A stretch of DNA of 64,000 nt, from NCBI RefSeq assembly GCF_900167945.1, contig NZ_FUZA01000003.1, forward strand, positions 310,001-374,000, written 5' to 3'. Positions 55,012-64,000 of this stretch are shown piece by piece. This DNA comes from Dyadobacter psychrophilus (lineage in GTDB: Bacteria; Bacteroidota; Bacteroidia; Cytophagales; Spirosomataceae). Under the pieces are notes generated by a model. It made no database searches, was not told where the DNA came from, and was given only the letters and a program-made list of their open reading frames with translations. Positions within the stretch are counted from its first letter, which is position 1; every line of letters begins with the position of its first letter. Both the position numbers and the translations under genes were made by a program.

Positions 55012-58000
55012 ATGAGAAAAAATTTACTAACCCTTTTGGGAGGGGTGCTGCTGCTCTGCAGTCAAGCTTTCGCCCAAAGCAGAGAGGTAACCGGGAAGGT
55101 TACTTCCAAAGACGACGGATCATTACTGCCCGGCGTTTCCATTCGAATTGCCGGCACCAACACCGGAACACTCACAGATGATCAAGGCGAATACAGCATC
55201 AATGCACGCCCGGAACAAACACTCGTTTTTTCTTTTGTCGGCTTCCTCAATCAGGAGCTGAAAGCACCCGCCTCCGGAAAACTGGACGTGGTCATGACGC
55301 TTGATGAACTGGCGTTAAATGAAGTGGTAATCACTGCGGGCGGTCTTACCGCACAACGCCGCGAATTGGGCAACCAGTCCACTACCGTGAAAGCCCAAGA
55401 TATTGTTCAGGGAAAACCGATCAGCGTCGCAGCCAGCCTTGCCGGACGCGTGCCAGGATTGCTGGTGATGGGTGTGAGCAGCGGGGTGAATCCCAATTAT
55501 CGCTTAGTATTGCGCGGTAACCGTTCCCTCACCGGTAATAACCAGGCATTGGTCGTGATCGACAACATTATCTCAACCAATGACATCCTGGGTAACCTGA
55601 ACCCGGAAGATATTGAGGACATTCAGGTTCTGAATGGCGCTGGTGCAGCCGCACTATACGGTTCAGATGCTTCCAACGGGGCCTTAATTGTTACAACTAA
55701 AAAAGGAAAGTCGGGTATAACGCAATTTAGAGTTTCCAACACTACGACACTTGAAAAAGTAAGTTTCCTTCCTCAGCTGCAAAACGGTTTCGGATCAGGA
55801 ACTACGCCGGATGACGTGCCTACCTACACGCCATACGAAAACCAGCAGTATGGTCCTGCATTCGACGGCTCGATGGTCAATATCGGTAAGCCTTTGCAAG
55901 ACGGCTCCATCCAGTCTGTTCCTTACTCTTCACAAGATTTCCGTGAAAAGTTCTGGAACACAGGTGTTGCGAACCAAACTGACCTCAGCGTTACGTCGGG
56001 AGATGAAAAAGGCACATTCTATTTGTCCGCACAATATTTTGACCAAAAATCAACAGTGCCTTACGAAAAATACAAGCGTTACAGCGTGCGTGCAAACGTG
56101 GTCCGTCATATTTACAAAAATTTAACTGCATCATTTAACACAAACTTTATTGCTGGTCGTACCAACCAAAGCAGTGTGACAGGAAGTGCGTATGAAAATC
56201 TTTTAATGTCACCCGGTCAGGTGGATGTGACGAAATACGAGGATTGGCGGAACAATCCATTTGCAAATCCGAACGGCTATTTCAACGAATATTACCATAA
56301 CCCCTACTTCACATTGTCCAACAATCGCTGGGATCAGCGCAATGACTATTTGCAGGGTAATCTGGAATTGAAATGGAATCCTCTTAAACCATTGACATTC
56401 ACTTATCGCGTGGGCATGAGCGGACGTAATTTGTCAGGTAAGGTTTATACCAACAAATTCACTTTCACAGATTATACTAAGAGCATTTCTGGAAGTTCTA
56501 AAACAGACATTGCCGGTCAGGTTGTCGATTATGCAGGTTACACAACGCAATTTGTAAACGACTTTCTGGCTGAATTCAGAACGAATCTCACCCCTAATTT
56601 TAACCTAAATGTTGCATTGGGAACAACCGTTCGCGAGAATGCAACAAAGGCAATGGGTGTGATAGCAAACGGTCTGGTGATCGACGGACTTTATAATGTA
56701 GGTAACAGCTTGAACCCGCCGATTGCAAATGAAGGGAATTACAAAGCACGCCAGATTGGCGTCTACGGAGAAGCCCGCCTTGGTTTCAAAGAATTCCTTT
56801 ATCTGCACGTTACAGCGAGAAACGACTGGCGCTCAATCTTGGCTAAGGAAAACCGTTCGTTCTTCTATCCTTCTGCGGATATTTCATTTATCGCAAGCGA
56901 TGCGATTCCTGGACTTTCAAATTCAGAATTCTTGGAAAGCTTGAAATTCCGCGCGGGTTATTCGCAAGTTGGACAGGTTAACTTAGGTAACAACAGGGAT
57001 TTTGGCCCTATTCCTTTGAATAACCTGGGTGCTTATTCATTGAACAGCACATTCTCGCAAGGTTTCGGTTATCCTTTTACGAGCGGCGCCGGTTTTGTAC
57101 TGGATAACACCCTTGTTTCTGCCAACCTGAAACCTGAGATCACAACAGGGATTGAAGGCGGTATCGATTTCGAATTCCGTCCATGGAGCATTGGTGGTGG
57201 GGTTACTTATTATAAGACCAACACCGTTGATCAAACGATCACCGTTTTGATCCCAAACTCTACGGGTTATGGATCTTTAAGAACCAATATTGGAGAAGTA
57301 GAAAACAAAGGGATAGAAGCAACATTGCACATCACCCCGATTGAAACTGCGTCTGGACTGAAAGTTGACCTGAGTGCTAATTATACTTACAACCAAAACA
57401 AAGTCATTTCTCTTTCCGCACAATCCAATGAGTTGAGCATAGGGACTTCCGGCTCTGCTGCAAGGGTTATTGCAAAGGTAGGTCAGCCCTTCCCGCTTCT
57501 TCAGGTAACCGATTATAACCGCGACGATCAGGGAAGAATCATTGTTGATGCCAAAACTGGTTATCCGTCTACAAATGGTACATTTAAGGATGTGGGCATC
57601 ACAAACCCGCCGCATATCCTGGGAATAAATGGAGGTATTACCTTTAAAAAGCTTAGGCTGAATTTGCTGTTTGAGTATCGTAATGGACATTACATCTTCA
57701 ATTCAGTTTCCGGAGGATTTGACTTTTCCGGTGCTGGTGTCCGCACAGGCTGGTTCAACAGGGATCGTTTTGTCATCCCAAATTCTTCTTACCTAAATGC
57801 AGAAGGCGAATATGTTGAGAACACCAACATTGCTGTAAGAAGCGGTGGCGCTGACTTCTGGACTGATGGAACGAGAAACACCAACATTGGTCAAAACTTC
57901 ACAAACTCTGCTGGTTTTTGGAAACTGCGCGAAGCATCTATTAGCTACGAGCTGCCAGCGGGGTTGCTCGATAAAACAAAAGTCATCAAAGGCGCAAGCA

Positions 58001-58167
58001 TCAGTATTCAAGGAAGAAACCTGTTTATCTGGGCTCCGAAATCAAACCTGTACACAGATCCTGAGTATAGCTCATTGGGTGCAGATAACAACGCGATAGG
58101 TTTCACAAGCCTTGGACAAACGCCTCCTGCACGTTACTTCGGTGGCACATTATCCTTAACATTCTAA
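55012..58167 (+). CDS. SusC/RagA-family TonB-linked outer-membrane protein 2
   Basis: 1051 residues from ATG 55012. Signal peptide (LLTLLGGVLLLCSQAFAQ), CarboxypepD_reg-like domain (VTGKVTSKDDGSLLPGVSI), plug (NEVVITAGGLTAQRRELG, NNQALVVIDNIISTN) and a barrel ending RYFGGTLSLTF. It is related to SusC 1 but clearly different in sequence, not a recent duplicate. It starts the second operon of three genes (SusC, SusD, DUF1735). Confidence 0.93.
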   Translation: MRKNLLTLLGGVLLLCSQAFAQSREVTGKVTSKDDGSLLPGVSIRIAGTNTGTLTDDQGEYSINARPEQTLVFSFVGFLNQELKAPASGKLDVVMTLDELALNEVVITAGGLTAQRRELGNQSTTVKAQDIVQGKPISVAASLAGRVPGLLVMGVSSGVNPNYRLVLRGNRSLTGNNQALVVIDNIISTNDILGNLNPEDIEDIQVLNGAGAAALYGSDASNGALIVTTKKGKSGITQFRVSNTTTLEKVSFLPQLQNGFGSGTTPDDVPTYTPYENQQYGPAFDGSMVNIGKPLQDGSIQSVPYSSQDFREKFWNTGVANQTDLSVTSGDEKGTFYLSAQYFDQKSTVPYEKYKRYSVRANVVRHIYKNLTASFNTNFIAGRTNQSSVTGSAYENLLMSPGQVDVTKYEDWRNNPFANPNGYFNEYYHNPYFTLSNNRWDQRNDYLQGNLELKWNPLKPLTFTYRVGMSGRNLSGKVYTNKFTFTDYTKSISGSSKTDIAGQVVDYAGYTTQFVNDFLAEFRTNLTPNFNLNVALGTTVRENATKAMGVIANGLVIDGLYNVGNSLNPPIANEGNYKARQIGVYGEARLGFKEFLYLHVTARNDWRSILAKENRSFFYPSADISFIASDAIPGLSNSEFLESLKFRAGYSQVGQVNLGNNRDFGPIPLNNLGAYSLNSTFSQGFGYPFTSGAGFVLDNTLVSANLKPEITTGIEGGIDFEFRPWSIGGGVTYYKTNTVDQTITVLIPNSTGYGSLRTNIGEVENKGIEATLHITPIETASGLKVDLSANYTYNQNKVISLSAQSNELSIGTSGSAARVIAKVGQPFPLLQVTDYNRDDQGRIIVDAKTGYPSTNGTFKDVGITNPPHILGINGGITFKKLRLNLLFEYRNGHYIFNSVSGGFDFSGAGVRTGWFNRDRFVIPNSSYLNAEGEYVENTNIAVRSGGADFWTDGTRNTNIGQNFTNSAGFWKLREASISYELPAGLLDKTKVIKGASISIQGRNLFIWAPKSNLYTDPEYSSLGADNNAIGFTSLGQTPPARYFGGTLSLTF

Positions 58168-58178
58168 TTCAAACAATA

Positions 58179-59753
58179 ATGAAAAGATATAACATCAGTT
58201 GGATGTTGGCAGTGCTTGTCACGGTCCTGTCATCTTGTAGTGATTATCTCGATATTAACACCAACCCTAACCAGGCAACGACCGTACAGCCGCTACTTGT
58301 TTTGCCAGCTGCTATCACCGGGTCAGCTTCCGTATCGAACCAATTTAACAGTTATGGTTCACATTTTGGTGGCTACATGGCTAATGCAGGTGGCTTTTCA
58401 GGCTTTGGTAACCTATTCAATTATCAGCTGATTCCTGATACCTATAATGCTTTATGGGTAAACACCTATGACAACCTGAATGATTACAAATATGTCATTG
58501 ATCAGACAGAAGGAGACGATACGCAGGCTTATGCCAATGCAGCTGCAAACATTATGGTTGCTTATAACTTCCAGAAGCTGGTTGACGCATTCGGAGATAT
58601 TCCTTACACGGAAGCTTTGCAAAACAACGCAAACCTGACGCCGAAGTATGACGACGCGGCGACTATTTATCAGGATTTGGTAACCAGATTGGATGCAGCA
58701 ATCGCCCTGATCGATGCAGCAGAGTTTCCGCAAGCGCTAAATTCTTCATCAGATCCAATGTTTGGCGGTGACATGGAAGAATGGAAAAAATTTGCTAATA
58801 CCATTAAGCTCCGCATTCTGGTACGCGTTTCAGGTGTTGCCTCACTTTCCTCTTTCGTAACGACCCAATTTGCGGCACTGGACAAAACACTGGGATTCAT
58901 TACAGATGACGCGATTGTTAACCCAGGATATGTAAAAGACAAACCAAATCCGGTTTGGAACTCATGGGGATATACCACAACTGGTACGCTTTCCAACTCT
59001 TCCCGCATTCCTACCAAATTCGCTTTCGGGTTTTACAAAGGCCAAAAGCTAACTGACGAAGGCAGGGGTTCCGTTATTTACAAAAACTTTGCTACCAATA
59101 CGCCGGTTAACCAGCTTGGAAACGAGGTTGATGCTCCAACGGTCATTACCAATTATTCCATCTGGTATACCGGCACTTTCAGCAGCTCTTCCAGCATTGG
59201 TAATGCACTCGGTGTACTGAAAGGACCAAGCCAGGGACAAGTGCTGATGCTGCTGGCAGAAGCGCAGTTTTTACAGGCAGAGGCAAGGCTGAAAGGTTTT
59301 ATCACGGGTGACTACGTGGCAAGTTTTGATGCTGGTATCACCGCATCCTATACTTATCTGTACAAAGACGTAACTAGTGTAGTGGCAGCCGGCAAGAACG
59401 TAGCTACGGACGTAGCTGGTTACAAAGTTGCTAACGCAGAAAGCTATTTGGTTAACATCAAACTAGCTACAACACCCGCTCAACGTCTCGAAGCAATCAT
59501 TACCCAAAAATGGATTGCGGTGAATATGATCAATTCAGAAGAAGGTTATAATGAGTTCAGAAGAACGGGCTATCCAGTTACCCAGCCAACCGGGGATGGT
59601 TATCAAAACATTGCGTCTTTGCTGTCGACCTCTACGCGCCCAGACAAGCTTCCTTCCAGAATTCTTTACCCAACTTCCGAGCAATCCTACAATGCTGGAA
59701 ATTACAGAGTGATTAACCCATTTACTGATTTGATCTTCTGGGATCCTAACTGA
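58179..59753 (+). CDS. SusD/RagB-family nutrient-binding lipoprotein 2
   Basis: 524 residues, lipobox VLSSC at the signal-peptide end. SusD-like_2 features: FQKLVDAFGDIPYTEALQ, EEWKKFANTIKLRILVRVSG and QKWIAVNMINSEEGYNEFRRTGYP. It starts 11 bp after SusC 2, so translation is coupled in one transcript. Confidence 0.92.
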   Translation: MKRYNISWMLAVLVTVLSSCSDYLDINTNPNQATTVQPLLVLPAAITGSASVSNQFNSYGSHFGGYMANAGGFSGFGNLFNYQLIPDTYNALWVNTYDNLNDYKYVIDQTEGDDTQAYANAAANIMVAYNFQKLVDAFGDIPYTEALQNNANLTPKYDDAATIYQDLVTRLDAAIALIDAAEFPQALNSSSDPMFGGDMEEWKKFANTIKLRILVRVSGVASLSSFVTTQFAALDKTLGFITDDAIVNPGYVKDKPNPVWNSWGYTTTGTLSNSSRIPTKFAFGFYKGQKLTDEGRGSVIYKNFATNTPVNQLGNEVDAPTVITNYSIWYTGTFSSSSSIGNALGVLKGPSQGQVLMLLAEAQFLQAEARLKGFITGDYVASFDAGITASYTYLYKDVTSVVAAGKNVATDVAGYKVANAESYLVNIKLATTPAQRLEAIITQKWIAVNMINSEEGYNEFRRTGYPVTQPTGDGYQNIASLLSTSTRPDKLPSRILYPTSEQSYNAGNYRVINPFTDLIFWDPN

Positions 59754-59763
59754 AAAATTTGAT

Positions 59764-60738
59764 ATGAACTATTCAATAAAAATAGCTGGCCTATTCCTGT
59801 TTGGGATGGCCATAACATCCTGCCTCAAAGACGATATTAACCTTGATCCGGACAAATCGACGAATATGGTCGAGTTTAAAAATCCGTCCAGCTTTATATC
59901 GCCAAGCGGAAGCACGTATTCGTTGTATACCCAGGCTTTTGATCTTGCAGAAGAAAATGAATATCCGATTACAGTAAGCTATTCCGGTGCTCACGTTGCA
60001 CCTGAGGATATTAGAGTGACCATTGGCCTGGATACTGCTGCAATTACGCAATATAATACGGAGCAAGAAACGCACTTTGATTTAATCACTCCGGATTTAT
60101 ATACATTTCCAGCTGAAGTGGTTATTCCTAAGGGACAGCGTACGGCAGTCGTTCCGATCAAGGTTAAAAGCTCCAAATTTGATTTCAGCAAAGCTTATGT
60201 CCTGCCGATATCTATCAGATCAGTTTCAACAGGCACTGTTAGCGGTAACTTTGGAACTATCCTTTTGAGTCTGAATGCGAAAAACAAGTATGATGGGAAT
60301 TACACTGTTACTGCAACAGCTCCTATGGTTGATAAGACAAACGAATTGCTATCAGGTTATTACCCACTGAATTCCGACCTGCATACAACCGGTGCAAATT
60401 CAGTTGTAATGTACTGCATAACTTATTTGGAAGGACTGGAAGGACACCCAATTAAAAGCAAGAATGCTGAAACCGGCGCAATTACAGATTCTTACTATGG
60501 AAGCTTTGCCCCTGTCTTTACAATGGATGCAACCGGTAAAGTGATCAGCGTAACTAACTTCTACGGACAGCCAGCCGGTAACGGGCGGTCTGCCAGACTT
60601 GATCCGACTGGTGTAAATAAATTTACAGTGAATGCTGACGGCAGCAAAACACTGGAAGTAAAATATGTAATGCAGCAAGCAGGTCCAACTGACAGAACAT
60701 TCTTCAGTGAAAAATGGACATTCCTTGCACCAAGATAA
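59764..60738 (+). CDS. DUF1735-domain surface lipoprotein
   Basis: 324 residues, lipobox AITSC (Cys20). The N-terminal DUF1735 / BT_3987-like Ig domain (PITVSYSGAHVAPEDIRV) is followed by VVIPKGQRTAVVPIKVKSS and a C-terminal lipocalin-like beta domain. In known SusCD clusters such proteins are surface glycan-binding accessory lipoproteins, so it probably helps capture ligand. No catalytic residues are seen. Confidence 0.82.
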   Translation: MNYSIKIAGLFLFGMAITSCLKDDINLDPDKSTNMVEFKNPSSFISPSGSTYSLYTQAFDLAEENEYPITVSYSGAHVAPEDIRVTIGLDTAAITQYNTEQETHFDLITPDLYTFPAEVVIPKGQRTAVVPIKVKSSKFDFSKAYVLPISIRSVSTGTVSGNFGTILLSLNAKNKYDGNYTVTATAPMVDKTNELLSGYYPLNSDLHTTGANSVVMYCITYLEGLEGHPIKSKNAETGAITDSYYGSFAPVFTMDATGKVISVTNFYGQPAGNGRSARLDPTGVNKFTVNADGSKTLEVKYVMQQAGPTDRTFFSEKWTFLAPR

Positions 60739-60766
60739 TACACTTCCTTATTACGTAATAGTTTGA

Positions 60767-60801
60767 TATTAGCTGGTCTGTCTCGGGCCAGCTAATTTTT
60801 T
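60767..60801 (+). terminator. Rho-independent terminator of the second SusCD operon
   Basis: TTAGCTGG and CCAGCTAA pair around a loop of 11 bases and end in a T-run. Confidence 0.75.
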
Positions 60802-60814
60802 AACTGATTTTTTT

Positions 60815-60822
60815 TAACTTTG
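60815..60822 (+). promoter_or_regulatory. -7 box upstream of the aminotransferase gene
   Basis: TAACTTTG fits TAnnTTTG exactly, 22 bp before ATG 60845; the -33 element is weak (T-rich). Confidence 0.4.
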
Positions 60823-60844
60823 GTGGTTATCCTATCTGAAATCA

Positions 60845-62089
60845 ATGGAATTTTTAAAAAGCCAGCGCCTTAACAACCTCAAATACGAGATTCGTGGCGC
60901 TACGTATCAAAAAGCATTGGAACTGGAAAGCCTCGGTTATAAAATCCATAACCTGAACATTGGTAATCCAGCCCCATTCGGATTTGACTCTCCGGATGAG
61001 ATTGTTCACGATATTATCATGAATCTCCGCAATGCGCAGGGCTATTCAGATTCCAGGGGATTGTTTGCGGCCAGAAAGGCTGTCATGCATTACACCCAGA
61101 CAATTGGTATTCAGGATGTTGAGATAAATGATATTTTTATAGGCAATGGTGTAAGCGAGCTGATTTTGCTTTCTATGCAGGCATTGCTCAATCCGGGAGA
61201 CGAAATATTAGTTCCTTCGCCGGATTATCCGCTTTGGACGGCCGCCATCGCATTAAGCGGAGGCACACCCGTACATTACGTATGTGACGAGGAGTCGGAC
61301 TGGAACCCGGATCTGGACGATCTGGAAAAGAAGATAACTTCCCGCACAAAAGGCATTGTGCTCATCAACCCCAACAACCCGACGGGCGCTGTTTACGAAA
61401 AAGATGTGCTGATCCGCATTGCCAAAATAGCAGAAGAGCACGGCCTCATTATTTTCTCGGATGAGATTTACGACAAAATACTCTACGACGGAGCCGTACA
61501 TTATCCTATGGGGTCGCTTGTAACGGAAACGCTTTGTGTGACTTACGGCGGACTTTCAAAAAATTACCGTTCGGCTGGTTTCCGGGGCGGATGGATGATC
61601 CTGAGCGGCGCCAAACAAAAAGCGAAATCCTATCTTGAAGGAATTCTCCTGCTTGCCAGCATGCGCCTTTGCGCCAATGTGCCTACGCAATATGCCATTC
61701 AAACTGCATTAGGAGGTTACCAAAGCATCAAAGAGCTGGTTGTTCCAACTGGCAGATTGCATAAACAAATGAACCTGGTGTATGATCGCCTGACCTCCAT
61801 TCCGGGCATCACTTGTGTAAAACCAAAAGGTTCTTTGTATGTTTTTCCAAAAATCGATCTGAAAAAATTCGGTCTTAAAACAGACGAACAGTTTGTCTAT
61901 GACCTGTTAAGCGATCAAAAAGTGCTTGTAGTGGCAGGAACCGGCTTCAATTACATTACCGATGATCATTTCAGGATTGTGTTTTTACCAACAATTGATG
62001 AATTGAACCAGGCGATGGACAAGATTGAATTCTTCCTCGAAAACCACCGGATCCTGTCAACCCGGACCGTGGAGGATGTAATCGCCTGA
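60845..62089 (+). CDS. PLP-dependent class I/II aminotransferase, AlaA-like
   Basis: 414 residues of the fold-type I family. PLP Lys239 lies in GGLSKNYRSAGFRGGW; further motifs are NPNNPTGAVY, SDEIYDKILY and the YSDSRGLFAARKAV opening. It resembles alanine-pyruvate aminotransferase AlaA in length and in the SKNYRSAGFR block. The substrate pair is probably pyruvate/alanine with glutamate, but other amino donors remain possible. Confidence 0.9.
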   Translation: MEFLKSQRLNNLKYEIRGATYQKALELESLGYKIHNLNIGNPAPFGFDSPDEIVHDIIMNLRNAQGYSDSRGLFAARKAVMHYTQTIGIQDVEINDIFIGNGVSELILLSMQALLNPGDEILVPSPDYPLWTAAIALSGGTPVHYVCDEESDWNPDLDDLEKKITSRTKGIVLINPNNPTGAVYEKDVLIRIAKIAEEHGLIIFSDEIYDKILYDGAVHYPMGSLVTETLCVTYGGLSKNYRSAGFRGGWMILSGAKQKAKSYLEGILLLASMRLCANVPTQYAIQTALGGYQSIKELVVPTGRLHKQMNLVYDRLTSIPGITCVKPKGSLYVFPKIDLKKFGLKTDEQFVYDLLSDQKVLVVAGTGFNYITDDHFRIVFLPTIDELNQAMDKIEFFLENHRILSTRTVEDVIA

Positions 62090-62138
62090 GCGAGCAGACT
62101 AAGTAACCGATCCCTATCAGCAGTTATAGTCAAAATAA

Positions 62139-62927
62139 ATGACCATCGAAAATACTAGTGTCCAGGAAGCAAAGCGGCAACGTTTGTTCTTGCTGCTTTG
62201 CGGGATATTTTTAACCAATGCATTGATCGCCGAGATCATTGGCGGTAAGATATTTTCGGTCGAAACATTGCTCGGGATTCCGCCAGCGCAACTGCTCATC
62301 GGTGGTCAAAGGCTCGACTTCAATATGACAGCTGGTGTTATCAACTGGCCGATCGTTTTTGTTACTTCTGACATTATCAATGAATATTTCGGTAGAAAAG
62401 GCGTGAAACGCATTTCCTTTCTGACCGCCTGCTTTATTGCCTACACTTTTATTACAATCCTGGTAGCCACTTTATTGCCGCCTGCCCAGTTTTGGCTGGA
62501 CATTAACAACACCGACAAAGCCGGAAATGTGTTTAACATTAACGATGCATTTTCAAAGATCTTCAATCAGGGATTGGGCATTATGATCGGATCCATCGTG
62601 GCGTTTTTATTGGGTCAGTTACTGGATGTGGCCGTATTTTCGTGGTTAAGGAGAAAAACAGGGAGCAAGTTTATCTGGCTTCGGGCAACAGGGTCGACGA
62701 TGTTTTCTCAGCTGATCGACAGTTTTGTAGTAATCACCATTGCGTTTTACGTCTTCGGGAATTGGGACCTCAATCAGGTTTTCTCTGTTGGTACAATCAA
62801 TTATTTATACAAAGGTCTCATCGCAATCCTGCTTACGCCCCTGCTCTACGTTGCGCATTATTTTATTGACAACTATCTGGGCAAGGATTACGCCGAAGAA
62901 CTTTCCCACAAAGCCGCGCACGAGTAA
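62139..62927 (+). CDS. queuosine precursor transporter (VUT family)
   Basis: 262-residue membrane protein with about six helices. The family motif is FVTSDIINEYFGRKGVKRI, together with the LRATGSTMFSQLIDSFVV region. VUT/YhhQ carriers import preQ0/preQ1 for tRNA queuosine synthesis. No preQ1 riboswitch-like pseudoknot was recognised in the 49-bp gap before it. It ends 27 bp from the convergent methyltransferase gene. Confidence 0.9.
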   Translation: MTIENTSVQEAKRQRLFLLLCGIFLTNALIAEIIGGKIFSVETLLGIPPAQLLIGGQRLDFNMTAGVINWPIVFVTSDIINEYFGRKGVKRISFLTACFIAYTFITILVATLLPPAQFWLDINNTDKAGNVFNINDAFSKIFNQGLGIMIGSIVAFLLGQLLDVAVFSWLRRKTGSKFIWLRATGSTMFSQLIDSFVVITIAFYVFGNWDLNQVFSVGTINYLYKGLIAILLTPLLYVAHYFIDNYLGKDYAEELSHKAAHE

Positions 62928-62954
62928 CCTGGCAGCTTTATAGTAGAAATTTAA

Positions 62955-63707
62955 TTAAAGCTGGCGCCTCAAATTATCCAGCATTACAGCCGTTGCGATG
63001 CCAACATTGAGCGATTCTGCCTCTCCTACCCTGGGAATTGTAATTTTATTTGTCACAAATTTTTCGACCGTACTGCCGATTCCATTCGACTCATTGCCCA
63101 TCACAATGTAGCCGCCAGACGGTGAAAACTTGAAGTCATAAAGTGATTCTCCGCCAAGAAAAGCACCGATAACAGGCTCACTTCCGGCATTTTCCGCCAG
63201 GTAGGACGTTAGTTCAGTGTAAAACAGGCTCACTCTGGTGAATGATCCTTTGCTGGCCGCGATCACCTTGGGATTGTAGAAATCCGTAGTATCATTGGAA
63301 CAAATGATTTTTTTGATACCATACCAATCCGCAATCCTGATAATGGATCCCAAATTTCCCGGATCGCGGACATCGTCCAGAACCAATGCATATTCTGATT
63401 TTTCAGGAGACAAAAAATCGTTTTGCTTCGTTTTAGCAACAGCCAGGCAAGAATCGTTCGTTTGAAAAGAACCTAAGCCTTCCAGTTCCTGCAACGTGAC
63501 CGTTTCTGCAATTGTGTTATGCCTGCTTAAAATACTTGCGTATTTTTGTTCAAATTCCTGTGTTGTTAACACGAATTCAATGTTAAAATCGGAATCGAGC
63601 AATTCCAGCACACTCTTGGCACCTTCCACAATAAATGATTGATGAAGTTGCCTGTACTTCTTGATTTTAAGCGAGTTAATATACTTTATACGATTTTTTG
63701 ACAGCAT
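62955..63707 (-). CDS. TrmH/SpoU-family RNA 2'-O-methyltransferase
   Basis: 250 residues with the SpoU knotted domain. Motif 1 DPGNLGSIIRIADWYG, motif 2 MGNESNGI and motif 3 PRVGEAESLNVGIATA are all intact. The N-terminal substrate-binding domain starts SKNRIKYINSLKIKKYRQLH. It is most like RlmB/TsnR enzymes acting on 23S rRNA, but the target nucleotide is not certain. Its start is head-to-head with the BamA/TamA-like gene. Confidence 0.92.
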   Translation of the reverse strand: MLSKNRIKYINSLKIKKYRQLHQSFIVEGAKSVLELLDSDFNIEFVLTTQEFEQKYASILSRHNTIAETVTLQELEGLGSFQTNDSCLAVAKTKQNDFLSPEKSEYALVLDDVRDPGNLGSIIRIADWYGIKKIICSNDTTDFYNPKVIAASKGSFTRVSLFYTELTSYLAENAGSEPVIGAFLGGESLYDFKFSPSGGYIVMGNESNGIGSTVEKFVTNKITIPRVGEAESLNVGIATAVMLDNLRRQL

Positions 63708-64000
63708 TGAATATTAATTCTAAGATTACATATAGCTGGTATTTTTTCCTGATTTTAGTGGGATTGTCGTCTTGCGCACGAAAGCCCGCCTCCCAGGCCA
63801 AGAGCTATTATCTTGGCAATTCTTCTATAAAAGGCAACCAGATCATCAATGACTCCGAGCTGGAAGCATTGATTCCCCAAAAACCCAACAGGCGCCTTCT
63901 GGGCTTACCTTTTTTTCCGTATGTTGGCCTTTACCGCTTCGGCGAACTGTTTTATAACCGCGAAGAGAAACAGCGGAAAGTAATTGAAATCACACAAAAA
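63707..64000 (+). CDS. BamA/TamA-like outer-membrane protein, N-terminal part (3' end outside window)
   Basis: 98 codons visible to the window edge. From TTG 63707 the protein opens with a hydrophobic leader and lipobox (ILVGLSSC), then SYYLGNSSIKGNQIIND and PQKPNRRLLGLPFFPYVGLYRFG, which match the start of TamA/BamA-family proteins of Bacteroidota that carry a lipid anchor. No ATG is available, and the TTG sits on the start codon of the divergent methyltransferase gene. A further upstream TTG at 63698 is an alternative. Function is inferred as outer-membrane assembly or translocation. Confidence 0.65.
   Translation, partial: MNINSKITYSWYFFLILVGLSSCARKPASQAKSYYLGNSSIKGNQIINDSELEALIPQKPNRRLLGLPFFPYVGLYRFGELFYNREEKQRKVIEITQK

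Noticed and set aside
62090..62138. PreQ1 riboswitch before the queuosine precursor transporter
   Set aside because: The 49-bp gap shows no C-rich/A-rich pseudoknot pattern and is mostly plain spacer.
1..64000. Search for tRNA/rRNA genes, CRISPR arrays, transposases and integrase-attachment sites
   Set aside because: No tRNA cloverleaf, repeat-spacer pattern, transposase or terminal inverted repeat pair was recognised; tRNA finding by eye is fallible and should be repeated with tRNAscan-SE.

Overview
The window is chromosomal DNA of a free-living Bacteroidota bacterium. SusC/SusD pairs, a type B T9SS sorting domain, DUF5686 and DUF4920 proteins, a bacterial FAN1 nuclease and promoters of the TTG-N17-23-TAnnTTTG kind all point to the Cytophagales. 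Overall gene content and protein style resemble Dyadobacter and its relatives, but that genus-level guess is an impression and was not tested by any search. Genes are dense, on both strands, with short gaps. I see no rRNA, tRNA, CRISPR array, insertion sequence, integrase or phage gene, so most of the window reads as core chromosome with a few accessory inserts.

Layout. 1-4.4 kb: the end of an OmpA-type envelope protein, an AT-rich gap, then pth, pyrR and an unknown secreted protein. 4.5-8.4 kb: argS, a glutathione peroxidase, a DUF5618 protein and menA, all on the plus strand. 8.4-17.2 kb: a long minus-strand run with a tandem SGNH esterase, a DUF4920 protein, a 1150-residue T9SS-exported PKD protein, a lone ABC ATPase, a class A beta-lactamase, a CNNM/CorC membrane protein and a small membrane protein. 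17.4-22.1 kb: class II aldolase, a pair of overlapping lipoprotein genes, then an HxlR regulator divergent from a nitroreductase and a FrnE-like DsbA protein, with a perfect palindrome between them. 22.2-33 kb: DUF5686 outer-membrane protein, M1 peptidase, DUF1328 protein, guaA, a cold-shock protein, a TonB-dependent receptor and pgk.

33-41.9 kb: a FAN1-type nuclease, an exported EEP-family hydrolase, an active/inactive M16 peptidase pair, an exported sugar isomerase-like protein, a 2-oxoglutarate/Fe(II) oxygenase and a chromate transporter. 41.9-48.3 kb: two toxin-antitoxin modules (UPF0175/DUF3368 and DUF2683/YoeB) on either side of a GH3 (NagZ-like)-serine hydrolase fusion and a DUF721 protein, followed by an LD-carboxypeptidase and an SDR enzyme. 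48.3-60.7 kb: an M20 amidohydrolase and two successive SusC/SusD pairs, the second with a DUF1735 surface lipoprotein. 60.8-64 kb: an AlaA-like aminotransferase, a queuosine-precursor transporter, an SpoU rRNA methyltransferase and the beginning of a BamA/TamA-like protein that runs off the window.

Functional threads: nutrient capture at the outer membrane (two SusCD pairs and one other TonB receptor, with no glycanase next to them), cell-wall turnover and recycling (NagZ-like fusion, LdcA, beta-lactamase), electrophile or peroxide defence (Gpx, HxlR-nitroreductase-FrnE), and housekeeping (argS, guaA, pgk, fbaA, pth, menA). I did not find a clearly new multi-gene system. The best candidates for something undescribed are the overlapping lipoprotein pair at 18.8-20.2 kb and the lone ABC ATPase with unusual switch loops at 14.2 kb.
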